A stretch of DNA of 5,595 nt, from contig JAOTST010000124.1 in NCBI GenBank assembly GCA_029864785.1, forward strand, positions 1 through 5,595, written 5' to 3'. Below the pieces are notes generated by a model. It was not told where the DNA came from, made no database searches, and saw only the letters and a list, made by a program, of their open reading frames with translations. This DNA comes from Chromatiales bacterium. Its GTDB lineage: Bacteria > Pseudomonadota > Gammaproteobacteria > Thiohalomonadales > Thiohalomonadaceae. Of this stretch, positions 1 through 5,595 are shown piece after piece (position 1 is the first letter of the stretch; every line of letters starts with the position of its first letter). A program made the position numbers and the translations under genes.

Positions 1-99
1 GATTATATTGAAATGTTCTATAATAGGAAAAGGCGTCATAGCCATCTTGGAGGAATGAGCCCTGAGGACTTTGAAATGTCTTCAGTCAAGGCCCTCTAG
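1..99 (+). pseudogene. C-terminal end of an IS3-family transposase (orfB), cut by the window edge
   Basis: Frame 1 is open from the first base to a TAG at 97-99 and encodes 32 residues. The segment FYNRKRRHSHLGGMSP is the characteristic tail of IS3-family OrfB transposases, the short stretch after the catalytic glutamate of the rve integrase domain. The stop codon lies one base before an IS-type terminal repeat, as is usual in this family. Only the end is visible, so it cannot be told whether the upstream gene is complete; it is listed as partial. It belongs to a different IS from the one at 4388-5582, because both the protein tail and the terminal repeats differ. Confidence 0.88.
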
Positions 100-100
100 A

Positions 101-165
101 TGTCTACAGGACTGTGGGAAGTCCAGCGGACATTGTCAGGTGTCTACAGCGTTAGGGGAAGTCCA
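101..165 (+). repeat. Two direct copies of a 25-bp IS terminal repeat, 40 bp apart
   Basis: Positions 101-125 and 141-165 both begin TGTCTACAG and end GGGAAGTCCA, and they match at 20 of 25 positions. They are separated by 15 bp (126-140). Both face the same way, so this is a doubled right end and not the inverted pair of a complete element. It may be the remnant of an older related insertion, or an internal duplicate of the terminus. Confidence 0.85.
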
Positions 166-176
166 TTAATTGGCTG

Positions 177-182
177 TATAAT
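177..182 (+). promoter_or_regulatory. Candidate -10 box for mgtE
   Basis: TATAAT, a perfect sigma-70 -10 hexamer, lies 27 bp before the mgtE ATG and would give a leader of about 20 nt. The place where a -35 box should fall (about 154-159) lies inside the second IS terminal repeat and reads AGGGGA, a poor match to TTGACA. A TG lies directly before the hexamer, but without the one-base gap of an extended -10. If active, this would be a promoter rebuilt by the IS insertion. Confidence 0.3.
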
Positions 183-209
183 CTTGGTCGAAGATACGGC
201 CAAATAAAT

Positions 210-1601
210 ATGGGCACTAGAATGAAGCAAGATCCTTCTCCATCACAGACTACAGAACAATTTACTGATCCCATCGTCCCTCTAGATACAATTTCAGAAC
301 ACCTTGCATCAGGTGATAATGAGGCTGTGAAAGCTGATCTGGTATTACTACACCCTGGAGAGCTTGCCTTCATTCTAGAATCCTCGGCACCTGAGATACG
401 TCAGCGTCTATGGTCATTAATTCCAGCTGAACTTGAAGGTGACATCCTACCCTCACTACATGAGAAGGTTCGCTCCAGCATTATTAACACTATGGAGGAT
501 AGTGCTGTAGTTGCTGCGGCTACAATGATGGAGACAAATGACCTTGCTGAGGTCATTGAAGATCTATCTGATAACCTTAGTGAATTTGTTCTTAATTCAC
601 TAGACGATGACCATCGACTGCGCTTAGAAGCCAACATGGCCTATGCTGATGGTACTGCAGGTCGACTTATGACAACGGATGTCATTAGCGTAAGGGCTGA
701 TGTGACACTTGCTGTCGTATTGCGATACTTACGAAGATACCCAAGTCTTCCGAAATACACTGACAACCTCATGGTAACGAATGAACAGGGAATTTTTCTG
801 GGCACCATATCAGTTGGCGATGCTGTTACAGGGAATCCTGAAGATACGGTTGAGAAGGCAATGCATCTATTAGCTGACTGGATCACAGCAGATGGCTCTG
901 AACAACAGGTTGCCGAAAAATTTGAACGTAGAGACCTTATATCTCTTGCAGTAGTAGATGATGATAAAAAATTATTGGGTAGAATTACTGTTGATGAGGC
1001 CATTAACATCATTCGCACCCAGGCAGATCATTCCATATTAGCCAGTGCTGGTTTGAACAAAGAGGAGGATTTATTTGCTCCCGTTATACCAAGTGTCCTC
1101 AGACGCGGGTTATGGTTAGGAATCAATTTAGTCACCGTATTTCTGGCAGCCTGGGTAATAGGTAGATTTGAGGAAGCGTTAGATAAAATAGTCGCACTTG
1201 CTGTTTTGATGCCCATAGTCGCCAGTATGGGCGGCATTGCTGGGGGACAAACACTCACATTAACTATCAGGGCAATTTCACTTGGCCAAATTAGCAGCAC
1301 TAATCTACGCTGGTTAACGAATAAAGAGCTTGCCGTAGGACTGGTCAATGGTATTGGGTGGTCGATAGTTGTCGCTTTAGTGACCTACTTTTGGTTTCAG
1401 CAACTTGGCATCGCCTTAATCATTGCAGCTGCGATGACTCTTAACCTAGTAGCTGCGGCACTATCTGGCGTTGCGATCCCAGTAATATTAGATCGTCTGG
1501 GCATAGATCCGGCCATATCAGGTGCCGTTGTATTGACTACAGTGACAGACATAATAGGGTTTCTTAGCTTTCTAGGATTAGCGACCCTATTTCTTCTGTA
1601 A
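210..1601 (+). CDS. mgtE: MgtE-family magnesium transporter
   Basis: The 463-residue product, close to the usual 450-460, has the MgtE layout. An N-terminal superhelical domain spans about 25-150, a pair of CBS domains about 155-272, and a membrane domain with about five helices 290-463. In the membrane part, MPIVASMGGIAGGQTLTL (334-351) is the signature pore-helix loop. TTVTD ends at Asp447, which by its distance from the C-terminus probably matches the pore Mg2+-binding aspartate of Thermus MgtE. In that family the cytosolic domains sense Mg2+ and close the channel when the ion is abundant. The signature loop has Ile343 where many MgtE proteins have Asn. I used the first ATG; the in-frame ATG at 222 is an alternative, and neither has a good Shine-Dalgarno site. 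An IS end just upstream may have replaced the native promoter. The family assignment is firm. Confidence 0.96.
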   Translation: MGTRMKQDPSPSQTTEQFTDPIVPLDTISEHLASGDNEAVKADLVLLHPGELAFILESSAPEIRQRLWSLIPAELEGDILPSLHEKVRSSIINTMEDSAVVAAATMMETNDLAEVIEDLSDNLSEFVLNSLDDDHRLRLEANMAYADGTAGRLMTTDVISVRADVTLAVVLRYLRRYPSLPKYTDNLMVTNEQGIFLGTISVGDAVTGNPEDTVEKAMHLLADWITADGSEQQVAEKFERRDLISLAVVDDDKKLLGRITVDEAINIIRTQADHSILASAGLNKEEDLFAPVIPSVLRRGLWLGINLVTVFLAAWVIGRFEEALDKIVALAVLMPIVASMGGIAGGQTLTLTIRAISLGQISSTNLRWLTNKELAVGLVNGIGWSIVVALVTYFWFQQLGIALIIAAAMTLNLVAAALSGVAIPVILDRLGIDPAISGAVVLTTVTDIIGFLSFLGLATLFLL

Positions 1602-1612
1602 ATTTTATGTTT

Positions 1613-1646
1613 AATCTAACTGACAATGAGAGTATATAGTTAGATT
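1613..1646 (+). terminator. Possible weak terminator hairpin after mgtE
   Basis: AATCTAAC (1613-1620) and GTTAGATT (1639-1646) form a perfect 8-bp stem, extendable by one A-T and one G-T pair, around a loop of 14-18 nt. It starts 12 bp after the mgtE stop and ends in TTTT. The stem is AT-rich, the loop is long and the T run is short, so termination would be inefficient at best. Confidence 0.35.
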
Positions 1647-1702
1647 TTGGCGCCTTCATCGATTGATGATTGCATTTGTTTATTACTAACAATTGAAATA
1701 GG

Positions 1703-1730
1703 TTCAGACACGGGAATGACAGTGGATAAT
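1703..1730 (+). promoter_or_regulatory. Weak candidate promoter for the protease-rimK-hydrolase operon
   Basis: TTCAGA (1703-1708) and GATAAT (1725-1730) are separated by 16 bp and resemble sigma-70 -35 and -10 boxes. They end 26 bp before the ATG of the first operon gene. The 155-bp gap and the hairpin after mgtE suggest a separate promoter here. The matches are only moderate in AT-rich DNA, so this is tentative. Confidence 0.25.
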
Positions 1731-1756
1731 TCATTTCATATATTCTATAAAACCTT

Positions 1757-2206
1757 ATGAACACTAACCCTCTACTCACCGTTGGCTGGAGAGAATATTG
1801 TTCTCTACCCGATTTAGGACTTGTTGATGTCAATGCAAAAATTGACACTGGTGCGAAAACTTCGTGTTTACATGCCTTTTCAGTAAAGCCATTCAAAAAG
1901 AATAAAAAACAGTGGGTACGCTTCGGCATGCACCCCGATCAGGATAGTACTGATGTTGAAATATTTTGTGAGGCCGAAGTTATCGATAGACGTGAAGTAA
2001 CAGATTCTGGAGGACATATAAGTAAACGCTATGTCATATCAACAAATATTGAAATAAATGGTCAACAATGGCCGATCGAACTAACATTAACCAATAGAGA
2101 CACTATGAAATTCAGGATGTTAATTGGTCGTTCGGCCATGAGAAAACGAATAATCGTAAACCCAGACAAATCATTTCTTATGGGAAAACAGGAAGAATTG
2201 GATTAA
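1757..2206 (+). CDS. RimK-linked retropepsin-like aspartic protease ('ATP-dependent zinc protease' family)
   Basis: The 149-residue protein opens with [14 protein letters not shown] and then has [14 protein letters not shown], with Asp30-Thr31-Gly32-Ala33. This is the aspartic-protease D-T-G motif in the setting typical of the COG4067/DUF785 family. A second family block, MLIGRSAM (121-128), lies near the end, where single-domain retropepsin-like proteins carry a hydrophobic-Gly segment. Such proteins would act as dimers, each supplying one Asp. Databases often name the family 'ATP-dependent zinc protease', but no zinc or ATP motif is visible here. The gene is frequently found beside rimK; in pseudomonads a member is, to my recollection, called RimB. 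An in-frame stop at 1748-1750 makes ATG 1757 the earliest ATG, and no clear ribosome site precedes it. It starts an apparent operon, with 19 bp to rimK. The substrate is unknown. Confidence 0.88.
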   Translation: MNTNPLLTVGWREYCSLPDLGLVDVNAKIDTGAKTSCLHAFSVKPFKKNKKQWVRFGMHPDQDSTDVEIFCEAEVIDRREVTDSGGHISKRYVISTNIEINGQQWPIELTLTNRDTMKFRMLIGRSAMRKRIIVNPDKSFLMGKQEELD

Positions 2207-2225
2207 ATATCTGAAGGATATTCAA

Positions 2226-3131
2226 ATGAAAATTGCAATTTTATCTCGAAACAAGAAGCTCTATTCCACACGTCGTCTTGTTGAAGCATGCGAAGAGAGA
2301 GGCCATGAGGTGCGGGTAATCGATACTCTGCGCTGCTATATGAATATCACCTCGGAGAAGCCTGAACTGCACTACCGAGGCGAAAATCTGCTCGATTTTG
2401 ATGCGGTGATCCCGCGCATTGGTGCCTCGGTGACTTTTTACGGCACGGCAGTACTGCGTCAGTTCGAGATGATGGGGGTGTTTCCCGTCAGTGAATCGGT
2501 GGCAATTAGCCGTTCCCGCGATAAGTTGCGCTCTTTGCAGCTGCTCTCCCGTGTTGGCGTCGGTATGCCGAAGACCGGTTTTGCCAATTCCCCGGATGAT
2601 GTGCAGGATCTGATCAAGATGGTCGGTGGAGCCCCATTGGTGATCAAGCTACTTGAGGGAACCCAGGGCATTGGCGTGGTTCTGGCCGAGACAAAAAAAG
2701 CAGCTGAGAGTGTGATCGAGGCTTTCATGGGGCTGAAAGCCAACATCCTGGTGCAGGAATTTATCAAAGAGGCTGGTGGCGCCGATATTCGCTGTTTAGT
2801 CATTGGTAACCGGGTGGTCGCCGCGATGCAACGCCAGGGGGCCGAGGGTGAGTTTCGCTCTAACCTACACCGCGGAGGAACTGCCAGCCTTATCAAGCTC
2901 ACTCCTGCTGAGAGAGCCACAGCAATCAAAGCCGCCAAGGTGATGGGGCTCAATGTTGCCGGAGTGGATCTGTTGCGCTCCGATCGTGGTCCGCTAGTGA
3001 TGGAGGTCAACTCATCGCCAGGCCTGGAAGGAATTGAGTCTGCCACTGGAAAGGATGTTGCTGGCATGATTATTGAGTTTATTGAAAAAACGGCAAAACC
3101 ACACAGAACACGTACAAAAGGAAAAGGCTAA
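2226..3131 (+). CDS. rimK: Ribosomal protein S6 L-glutamate ligase RimK
   Basis: The 301-residue protein matches E. coli RimK in length (300) and architecture: an N-terminal pre-ATP-grasp domain (about 1-100) and an ATP-grasp core (about 104-287). Visible landmarks are Lys141 in [13 protein letters not shown] (glycine-rich ATP loop), Asp187/Arg189 in GADIRC, the RSNLHRGG segment (211-218), Asp248, and Glu260/Asn262 in [13 protein letters not shown], which bind the Mg2+ ions of bound nucleotide. RimK adds glutamates one at a time to the C-terminus of ribosomal protein S6 using ATP. The C-terminal tail is basic and lysine-rich. AAGGA at 2214-2218, 7 nt before the ATG, supports the start. It lies 19 bp after the protease gene and 4 bp before the hydrolase gene, so one mRNA is likely. 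The core (about 2281-3060) is roughly 55% GC, against about 35% at both gene ends and in the upstream neighbour, which is unusual. Confidence 0.96.
   Translation: MKIAILSRNKKLYSTRRLVEACEERGHEVRVIDTLRCYMNITSEKPELHYRGENLLDFDAVIPRIGASVTFYGTAVLRQFEMMGVFPVSESVAISRSRDKLRSLQLLSRVGVGMPKTGFANSPDDVQDLIKMVGGAPLVIKLLEGTQGIGVVLAETKKAAESVIEAFMGLKANILVQEFIKEAGGADIRCLVIGNRVVAAMQRQGAEGEFRSNLHRGGTASLIKLTPAERATAIKAAKVMGLNVAGVDLLRSDRGPLVMEVNSSPGLEGIESATGKDVAGMIIEFIEKTAKPHRTRTKGKG
3122..3127 (+). promoter_or_regulatory. Ribosome binding site deciding the start of the zinc hydrolase gene
   Basis: AAAAGG (3122-3127), part of a longer AAAAGGAAAAGG purine run at the end of rimK, lies 8 nt before the ATG at 3136. It favours that start over the in-frame ATG at 3073, which would overlap rimK by 59 bp and add 21 residues rich in Lys, His and Gln outside the conserved domain. 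Confidence 0.6.
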
Positions 3132-3135
3132 TAAT

Positions 3136-4188
3136 ATGAGCAGCACACCATTAATTATCAATGGTATCGAAATAAAGGCAGGCACTAGGGCCACGATAGA
3201 CCTACCAGCGGCTCGGCTGTATACCCATGTGCCCATGACAATTCCAGTTCATGTCATTAGTGGCAAAAAGTCTGGCCCACGTCTTTTTCTAAGTGCTGCA
3301 ATCCATGGGGATGAGATAAATGGCATTGAAATTATTCGGCGTTTGCTAAAACTTCCCGCATTAAAAAGATTAAAGGGGACCCTCATTGCCGTGCCAATGG
3401 TCAATGTGCACGGCATTATCAATCACTCACGCTATCTTCCTGACCGTCGTGATTTAAACCGTTCGTTTCCTGGTTCGGTTAAAGGGCCTCTTGCATCAAG
3501 GCTTGCCAATCTCTTTATGAAGGAAATTGTTGAAAACAGTACATACGGCATTGATATTCATACTGGAGCAATACACCGTGATAACTTACCTCAAATCAGA
3601 GCCAATTTAGATGACAGTGAGACGGAAGAGTTAGCAAGGGCATTTGATGCGCCTGTCATTATTGCATCAAATTTACGTGATGGCTCGTTGAGAGAAGCTG
3701 CTTCAGAAGCTGGGATTCCAATGCTCCTTTATGAAGCAGGAGAAGCTTTACGCTTTGATGAAGTCTCTATACGCGCAGGCGTTAAGGGCATTATTAATGT
3801 CATGCGTAAACTGGAAATGCTTCCCACTAGTCGCAGTAGAGCTAAAAAGCCAGTTGAACCCGTTGTAGCCAGATCAAGTTCATGGATTCGAGCGCCTGAA
3901 AGCGGCATTCTCAGAGCAATGATTCCACTAGGTGGTCGAGTAAAAAAGAATACTTTATTAGGAGTGGTCGCGGATCCGTTTGGGGAGACCGAAGTTAATA
4001 TTAGCTCAAATTTTAGTGGTATTGTGATTGGAAGGACTAATCTACCATTAGTCAATGAAGGAGATGCTCTTTACCATATTGCCCGATTTGAGGATATTAA
4101 TGAAATCGAAACTAAAGTAGATGATTTTCAAGAAGAGCACTCTCCTGATTTAATACCATCACCTAACTCTGAGAGCCCAATTATTTAA
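3136..4188 (+). CDS. Succinylglutamate desuccinylase/aspartoacylase-family zinc hydrolase (M14-like)
   Basis: From ATG 3136 the product has 350 residues. The zinc site is readable: His57 and Glu60 in AAIHGDEINGIE, and His142 in GIDIHTGA. DLNRSFPG (106-113), with Asn108-Arg109, is the substrate carboxylate-binding motif of the family. LLYEAGE (197-203) holds the probable catalytic glutamate (Glu200 or Glu203). A C-terminal beta-rich domain (about 248-315) resembles the barrel of aspartoacylases. These enzymes release an amino acid from an N-acyl or peptide-like amide. It is not clearly AstE, because no arginine-succinyltransferase pathway genes are adjacent. The position directly after rimK, 4 bp away, matches a recurring RimK-linked subgroup. 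A role in trimming glutamate from modified S6 is a reasonable but unproven inference. The last 30 or so residues are acidic and proline-rich and look disordered. Confidence 0.9.
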   Translation: MSSTPLIINGIEIKAGTRATIDLPAARLYTHVPMTIPVHVISGKKSGPRLFLSAAIHGDEINGIEIIRRLLKLPALKRLKGTLIAVPMVNVHGIINHSRYLPDRRDLNRSFPGSVKGPLASRLANLFMKEIVENSTYGIDIHTGAIHRDNLPQIRANLDDSETEELARAFDAPVIIASNLRDGSLREAASEAGIPMLLYEAGEALRFDEVSIRAGVKGIINVMRKLEMLPTSRSRAKKPVEPVVARSSSWIRAPESGILRAMIPLGGRVKKNTLLGVVADPFGETEVNISSNFSGIVIGRTNLPLVNEGDALYHIARFEDINEIETKVDDFQEEHSPDLIPSPNSESPII

Positions 4189-4217
4189 CGGTATGAATGC
4201 TTTGAAGTCCACTACTC

Positions 4218-4387
4218 TTAATTAATAGAACTCCATAACTTATGAAGAATACTATTTTTGGTTGACTTCTTTACTTCATACATAAGCGCATCGGTTCTAT
4301 TAATCAAATCACTACTACTGTTACAGGGTATATCAACTGTAATAGATCCAATGCTAAATGTTATTGGAAATTCCTTAGAGCTCATTG
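4218..4387 (-). pseudogene. C-terminal remnant of a GGDEF-domain protein, cut by an IS
   Basis: On the - strand an open frame runs from the IS border at 4387 to a TAA at 4220-4218. It encodes MSSKEFPITFSIGSITV and, further on, LINRTDALMYEVKKSTKNSI. These are the closing elements of a GGDEF domain: the beta strand with (V/I)T-x-SIG, then the LxxRxDxLMYxxKxxxKN helix and end strand. The GGDEF active-site loop would lie upstream and is not present, because the IS at 4388-5582 interrupts the gene. The in-frame ATG at 4385-4383 is inside the domain and is not a real start. The gene converges on the operon, with 29 bp between the two stop codons and no strong terminator seen. It is too short to know whether the parent was a cyclase or what sensor domain it had. 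Confidence 0.8.
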
Positions 4388-4424
4388 TGTAATCCCCCCA
4401 TTAATAACCGAAGTTATAAGTAGA
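4388..4424 (+). repeat. IS terminal inverted repeat, orfB-side end
   Basis: The first 12 bp (TGTAATCCCCCC) match the other end exactly. The following 25 bp match its reverse complement well, with shared blocks ATAAC, AGTTAT and AGTAGA and one 1-bp gap. This is the right end relative to transposase transcription and stops 3 bp before the orfB stop codon. Confidence 0.88.
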
Positions 4425-4427
4425 GCG

Positions 4428-5252
4428 TTAAGCCGCCTCCAGCAATTTCCGAGGAGGAATTCCCCCAATCGCCGTGTGTGGCCGTTCATTATTGTATGAC
4501 CATAGCCATTGTGTCGCGAGTAACTGTGCATGGTCAATACTGTTAAAACAATGCATATCTAGCCACTCATGCCTGACGGTACGGTTAAATCGTTCCACAT
4601 AGGCATTCTGAGTGGGCTTTCCCGGTTGAGTATACATCAGCGTGATCTGCTGCTGGTTGGTCCAGTCAACAAGCTGCTGGCTGATATATTCAGGACCGTT
4701 ATCGCAGCGTATTGCCAAAGGTTTACCCCTCCACTCAATAATCTGCTCCAGGGATCGAATAACTCTGATACTGGGCAGTGAAAAATCAACATCAATTCCG
4801 AGTCCTTCGCGATTATAGTCATCAAGTACGTTAAAGGTTCGAAACCGTCGACCATCATCCAGGCTATCGCTCATGAAGTCCATCGACCAAACCTGATTGA
4901 TCGCAACGGGTACGCTGAGTTCATCAGGTCGCTCCCGCTTAATACGGCGTTTAGGCTTAATTCTCAGGTTTAACTCCAGCTCTCGGTAGATACGGTAGAC
5001 CCGCTTGTGATTCCAGACATAGCCCTTGGTATTACGCAGATAGAAGAAACACAGGCCAAATCCCCATCGCTTATAGGTCTGGGATAGACGCAATAACCAA
5101 TCGGCGATCTCGGCATTTTCATCACTTAATACAGGCTGATACCGATAGCAGGTCTCACTGATGCTAAACACGGAACAGACTACTCGAATGCTAGTGCTAT
5201 ATTCATCGGCTGCTCGTTGCGCCATCTCACGCCGTCGAGATGGCTTCACCAC
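4428..5252 (-). CDS. IS3-family transposase OrfB (DDE integrase domain)
   Basis: The frame encodes 274 residues. After a helical linker and an HTH_21-like segment (about 45-100, with the YKRWGFG and [11 protein letters not shown] motifs), an rve/DDE core carries Asp125 in WSMDF, Asp184 in RCDNGPEY and Glu220 in YVERFNRT. There are 35 residues between the last two, the classic D-D-35-E pattern. [14 protein letters not shown] closes the protein in the usual way. The triad and length look intact, so the enzyme should be active. It has no good start of its own: it begins at GTG 5252 within the orfA overlap, and is expected mainly as a 361-residue OrfAB fusion made by -1 frameshifting at 5252-5258, which joins Lys87 of OrfA to this frame. 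It would cut and join IS ends through a circular intermediate. Confidence 0.94.
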   Translation of the reverse strand: MVKPSRRREMAQRAADEYSTSIRVVCSVFSISETCYRYQPVLSDENAEIADWLLRLSQTYKRWGFGLCFFYLRNTKGYVWNHKRVYRIYRELELNLRIKPKRRIKRERPDELSVPVAINQVWSMDFMSDSLDDGRRFRTFNVLDDYNREGLGIDVDFSLPSIRVIRSLEQIIEWRGKPLAIRCDNGPEYISQQLVDWTNQQQITLMYTQPGKPTQNAYVERFNRTVRHEWLDMHCFNSIDHAQLLATQWLWSYNNERPHTAIGGIPPRKLLEAA

Positions 5253-5258
5253 TTTTTT
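5221..5258 (-). promoter_or_regulatory. Programmed -1 ribosomal frameshift signal of the IS
   Basis: On the - strand the orfA codons GAA AAA AAG contain the slippery heptamer A AAA AAG (5258-5252). After a 7-nt spacer, GCCATCTC (5244-5237) and GAGATGGC (5228-5221) form a perfect 8-bp stem with an 8-nt loop, a typical stimulator. The zero frame ends at TGA 5248-5246, just after the slip site. Slipping back one base continues into orfB as GTG GTG AAG. Confidence 0.9.
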
Positions 5259-5512
5259 TCTATGGCCTCACGGGCAATTTCAGCCTTAAGCTTTTCCTCG
5301 GCATACATCTTTTTGAGCCGTCGATTTTCATCTTCCAGCTCCTTCATGCGCTTCATCAGTGAGACATCCATGCCGCCATACCTAGAGCGCCATTTGTAGA
5401 ATGAGGCGTCACTCATACCATGTTCTCGACACAAATCAGCAACGGATGTGCCGGCTTCATTTTGTTTTAGAATCGATAAGATCTGACTGTCTGTATATCT
5501 TGATTTTTTCAT
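5246..5512 (-). CDS. IS3-family transposase OrfA (helix-turn-helix)
   Basis: The 88-residue protein starts [16 protein letters not shown] and has the HTH_Tnp_1 pattern, with helices around 8-42 including [20 protein letters not shown] heptad-rich segment (about 54-86, [20 protein letters not shown]) then forms the leucine-zipper-like coiled coil used for multimerisation. It binds the terminal repeats and, when fused to OrfB by frameshifting, forms the active transposase; alone, OrfA proteins of the family usually act as inhibitors. AGAGG (5523-5519), 6 nt before the ATG, is a good ribosome site. The stop TGA overlaps the orfB frame by 7 nt. Confidence 0.93.
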   Translation of the reverse strand: MKKSRYTDSQILSILKQNEAGTSVADLCREHGMSDASFYKWRSRYGGMDVSLMKRMKELEDENRRLKKMYAEEKLKAEIAREAIEKKW

Positions 5513-5544
5513 AGAAAACCTCTGTTTTTAGTTTACGAGTATTT

Positions 5545-5582
5545 TCTACTGATAACTCCTGTTATTTTTCGGGGGGATTACA
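5545..5582 (-). repeat. IS terminal inverted repeat, orfA-side end
   Basis: Read on the - strand from 5582, this end begins TGTAATCCCCCC and shares the ATAAC, AGTTAT and AGTAGA blocks with 4388-4424. It is the left end relative to transposase transcription. The 32 bp between it and the orfA start should carry the transposase promoter, but I saw no convincing -35/-10 pair. Confidence 0.88.
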
Positions 5583-5595
5583 GAATTTCCAATAA

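Larger units (their letters stand above)
1..165 (+). mobile_element. Right end of an IS3-family insertion sequence (partial)
   Basis: The transposase tail at 1-99 is followed by sequence ending in GGGAAGTCCA. Its reverse complement, TGGACTTCCC, has the TG start and C-rich block of many IS3-family terminal repeats. Two such ends are present, at 101-125 and 141-165, so the true IS border is either 125 or 165. The border at 125 sits closest to the stop codon, while 165 takes in both copies. The left end lies outside the window, so target duplications cannot be checked. The IS points toward mgtE and ends 44 or 84 bp before its start codon. Confidence 0.75.
4388..5582 (-). mobile_element. Complete IS3-family insertion sequence, 1195 bp
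   Basis: The element starts TGTAATCCCCCC and ends GGGGGGATTACA, with the TG...CA termini of the family. Inside are two overlapping - strand genes (orfA 5512-5246, orfB 5252-4428), a -1 frameshift signal at their overlap, and imperfect terminal repeats of about 37 bp. Length and organisation are typical of IS3-family members (1.2-1.5 kb). All parts needed for movement look intact. No target-site duplication is visible at the borders. I cannot name the IS or assign its subgroup with confidence. Confidence 0.93.
4361..5595. repeat. 13-bp perfect inverted repeat flanking the complete IS
   Basis: TTATTGGAAATTC (4361-4373) and GAATTTCCAATAA (5583-5595, the last bases of the window) are exact reverse complements. 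The right arm abuts the IS and the left arm is 14 bp from it. The bases touching the IS, ATTG on the left and GAAT on the right, are not a target duplication. The arms could reflect an inverted duplication, an inversion between IS copies, a natural hairpin used as target, or an assembly artefact. Confidence 0.8.

Noticed and set aside
210..1601. Possible Mg2+ riboswitch or long regulated leader for mgtE
   Set aside because: Only about 44 bp separate the IS terminal repeat at 165 from the ATG, which leaves no room for such a leader.
1650..1670. Short hairpin TCATC-GATT-GATGA between mgtE and the protease gene
   Set aside because: The stem is only 5 bp with no T run or operator-like context, which is expected by chance in this gap.
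1564..1929. A 121-codon - strand open frame across the intergenic gap before the protease gene
   Set aside because: It overlaps the ends of two well-supported genes on the other strand, has no family motif, and its composition is that of AT-rich non-coding sequence.
2459..3067. A 202-codon open frame on the - strand inside rimK
   Set aside because: It lies wholly within the confident rimK gene, shows no recognisable domain and is explained by the high-GC codon pattern of that gene.
3073..3135. Upstream in-frame start that would extend the zinc hydrolase by 21 residues into rimK
   Set aside because: The extension is unlike the family N-terminus, and a good ribosome site precedes the ATG at 3136.
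4218..4307. Imperfect inverted repeat TTAATTAATAGAACT / GGTTCTATTAATCAA (13 of 15) near the end of the GGDEF remnant
   Set aside because: Both arms lie within AT-rich coding sequence of the GGDEF tail, the spacer is about 60 bp, and nothing else suggests a mobile or regulatory role.

Overview
The window looks like a chromosomal segment of a gammaproteobacterium, based on protein family resemblance and gene order only. A four-gene housekeeping and accessory stretch, all on the + strand, lies between two different IS3-family insertion sequences. Most of the DNA is moderately AT-rich. By eye the genes run at about 35-45% GC, but the core of rimK is about 55%. The window starts inside a transposase gene and stops 13 bases after the end of the second IS, so it may be bounded by repeats, as a contig often is.

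Layout. Positions 1-165 hold the 3' end of an IS3-family transposase and its terminal repeat, present as two related 25-bp copies 40 bp apart. A TATAAT-like box follows, then mgtE (210-1601), a CBS-domain Mg2+ channel/transporter. After a 155-bp gap with a hairpin and a weak candidate promoter comes a compact operon: a retropepsin-like protease gene (1757-2206; the 'ATP-dependent zinc protease' family linked to RimK), rimK (2226-3131; ribosomal protein S6 glutamate ligase) and a succinylglutamate desuccinylase/aspartoacylase-family zinc hydrolase (3136-4188). The gaps are only 19 and 4 bp. Convergent to this operon on the - strand is the last part of a GGDEF (diguanylate cyclase-type) gene (4218-4387). 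It is cut off by a complete 1195-bp IS3-family element (4388-5582) with both orfs, an intact DDE triad and a textbook -1 frameshift signal.

How the genes may work together. RimK adds glutamates to the C-terminus of ribosomal protein S6. The two co-transcribed hydrolases are natural candidates for processing or reversing that modification, but this is inference. MgtE would supply Mg2+, which RimK and ribosomes both need, but it is probably a separate transcription unit.

The points most worth a second look are four. One is the possible writer/eraser operon for polyglutamylation. Another is the abrupt GC shift confined to the rimK core. A third is the 13-bp perfect inverted repeat flanking the complete IS, with no target-site duplication. 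The last is the doubled IS end just upstream of mgtE. I found no clearly undescribed system. The operon resembles a known conserved cluster whose biochemistry I believe is only partly understood.
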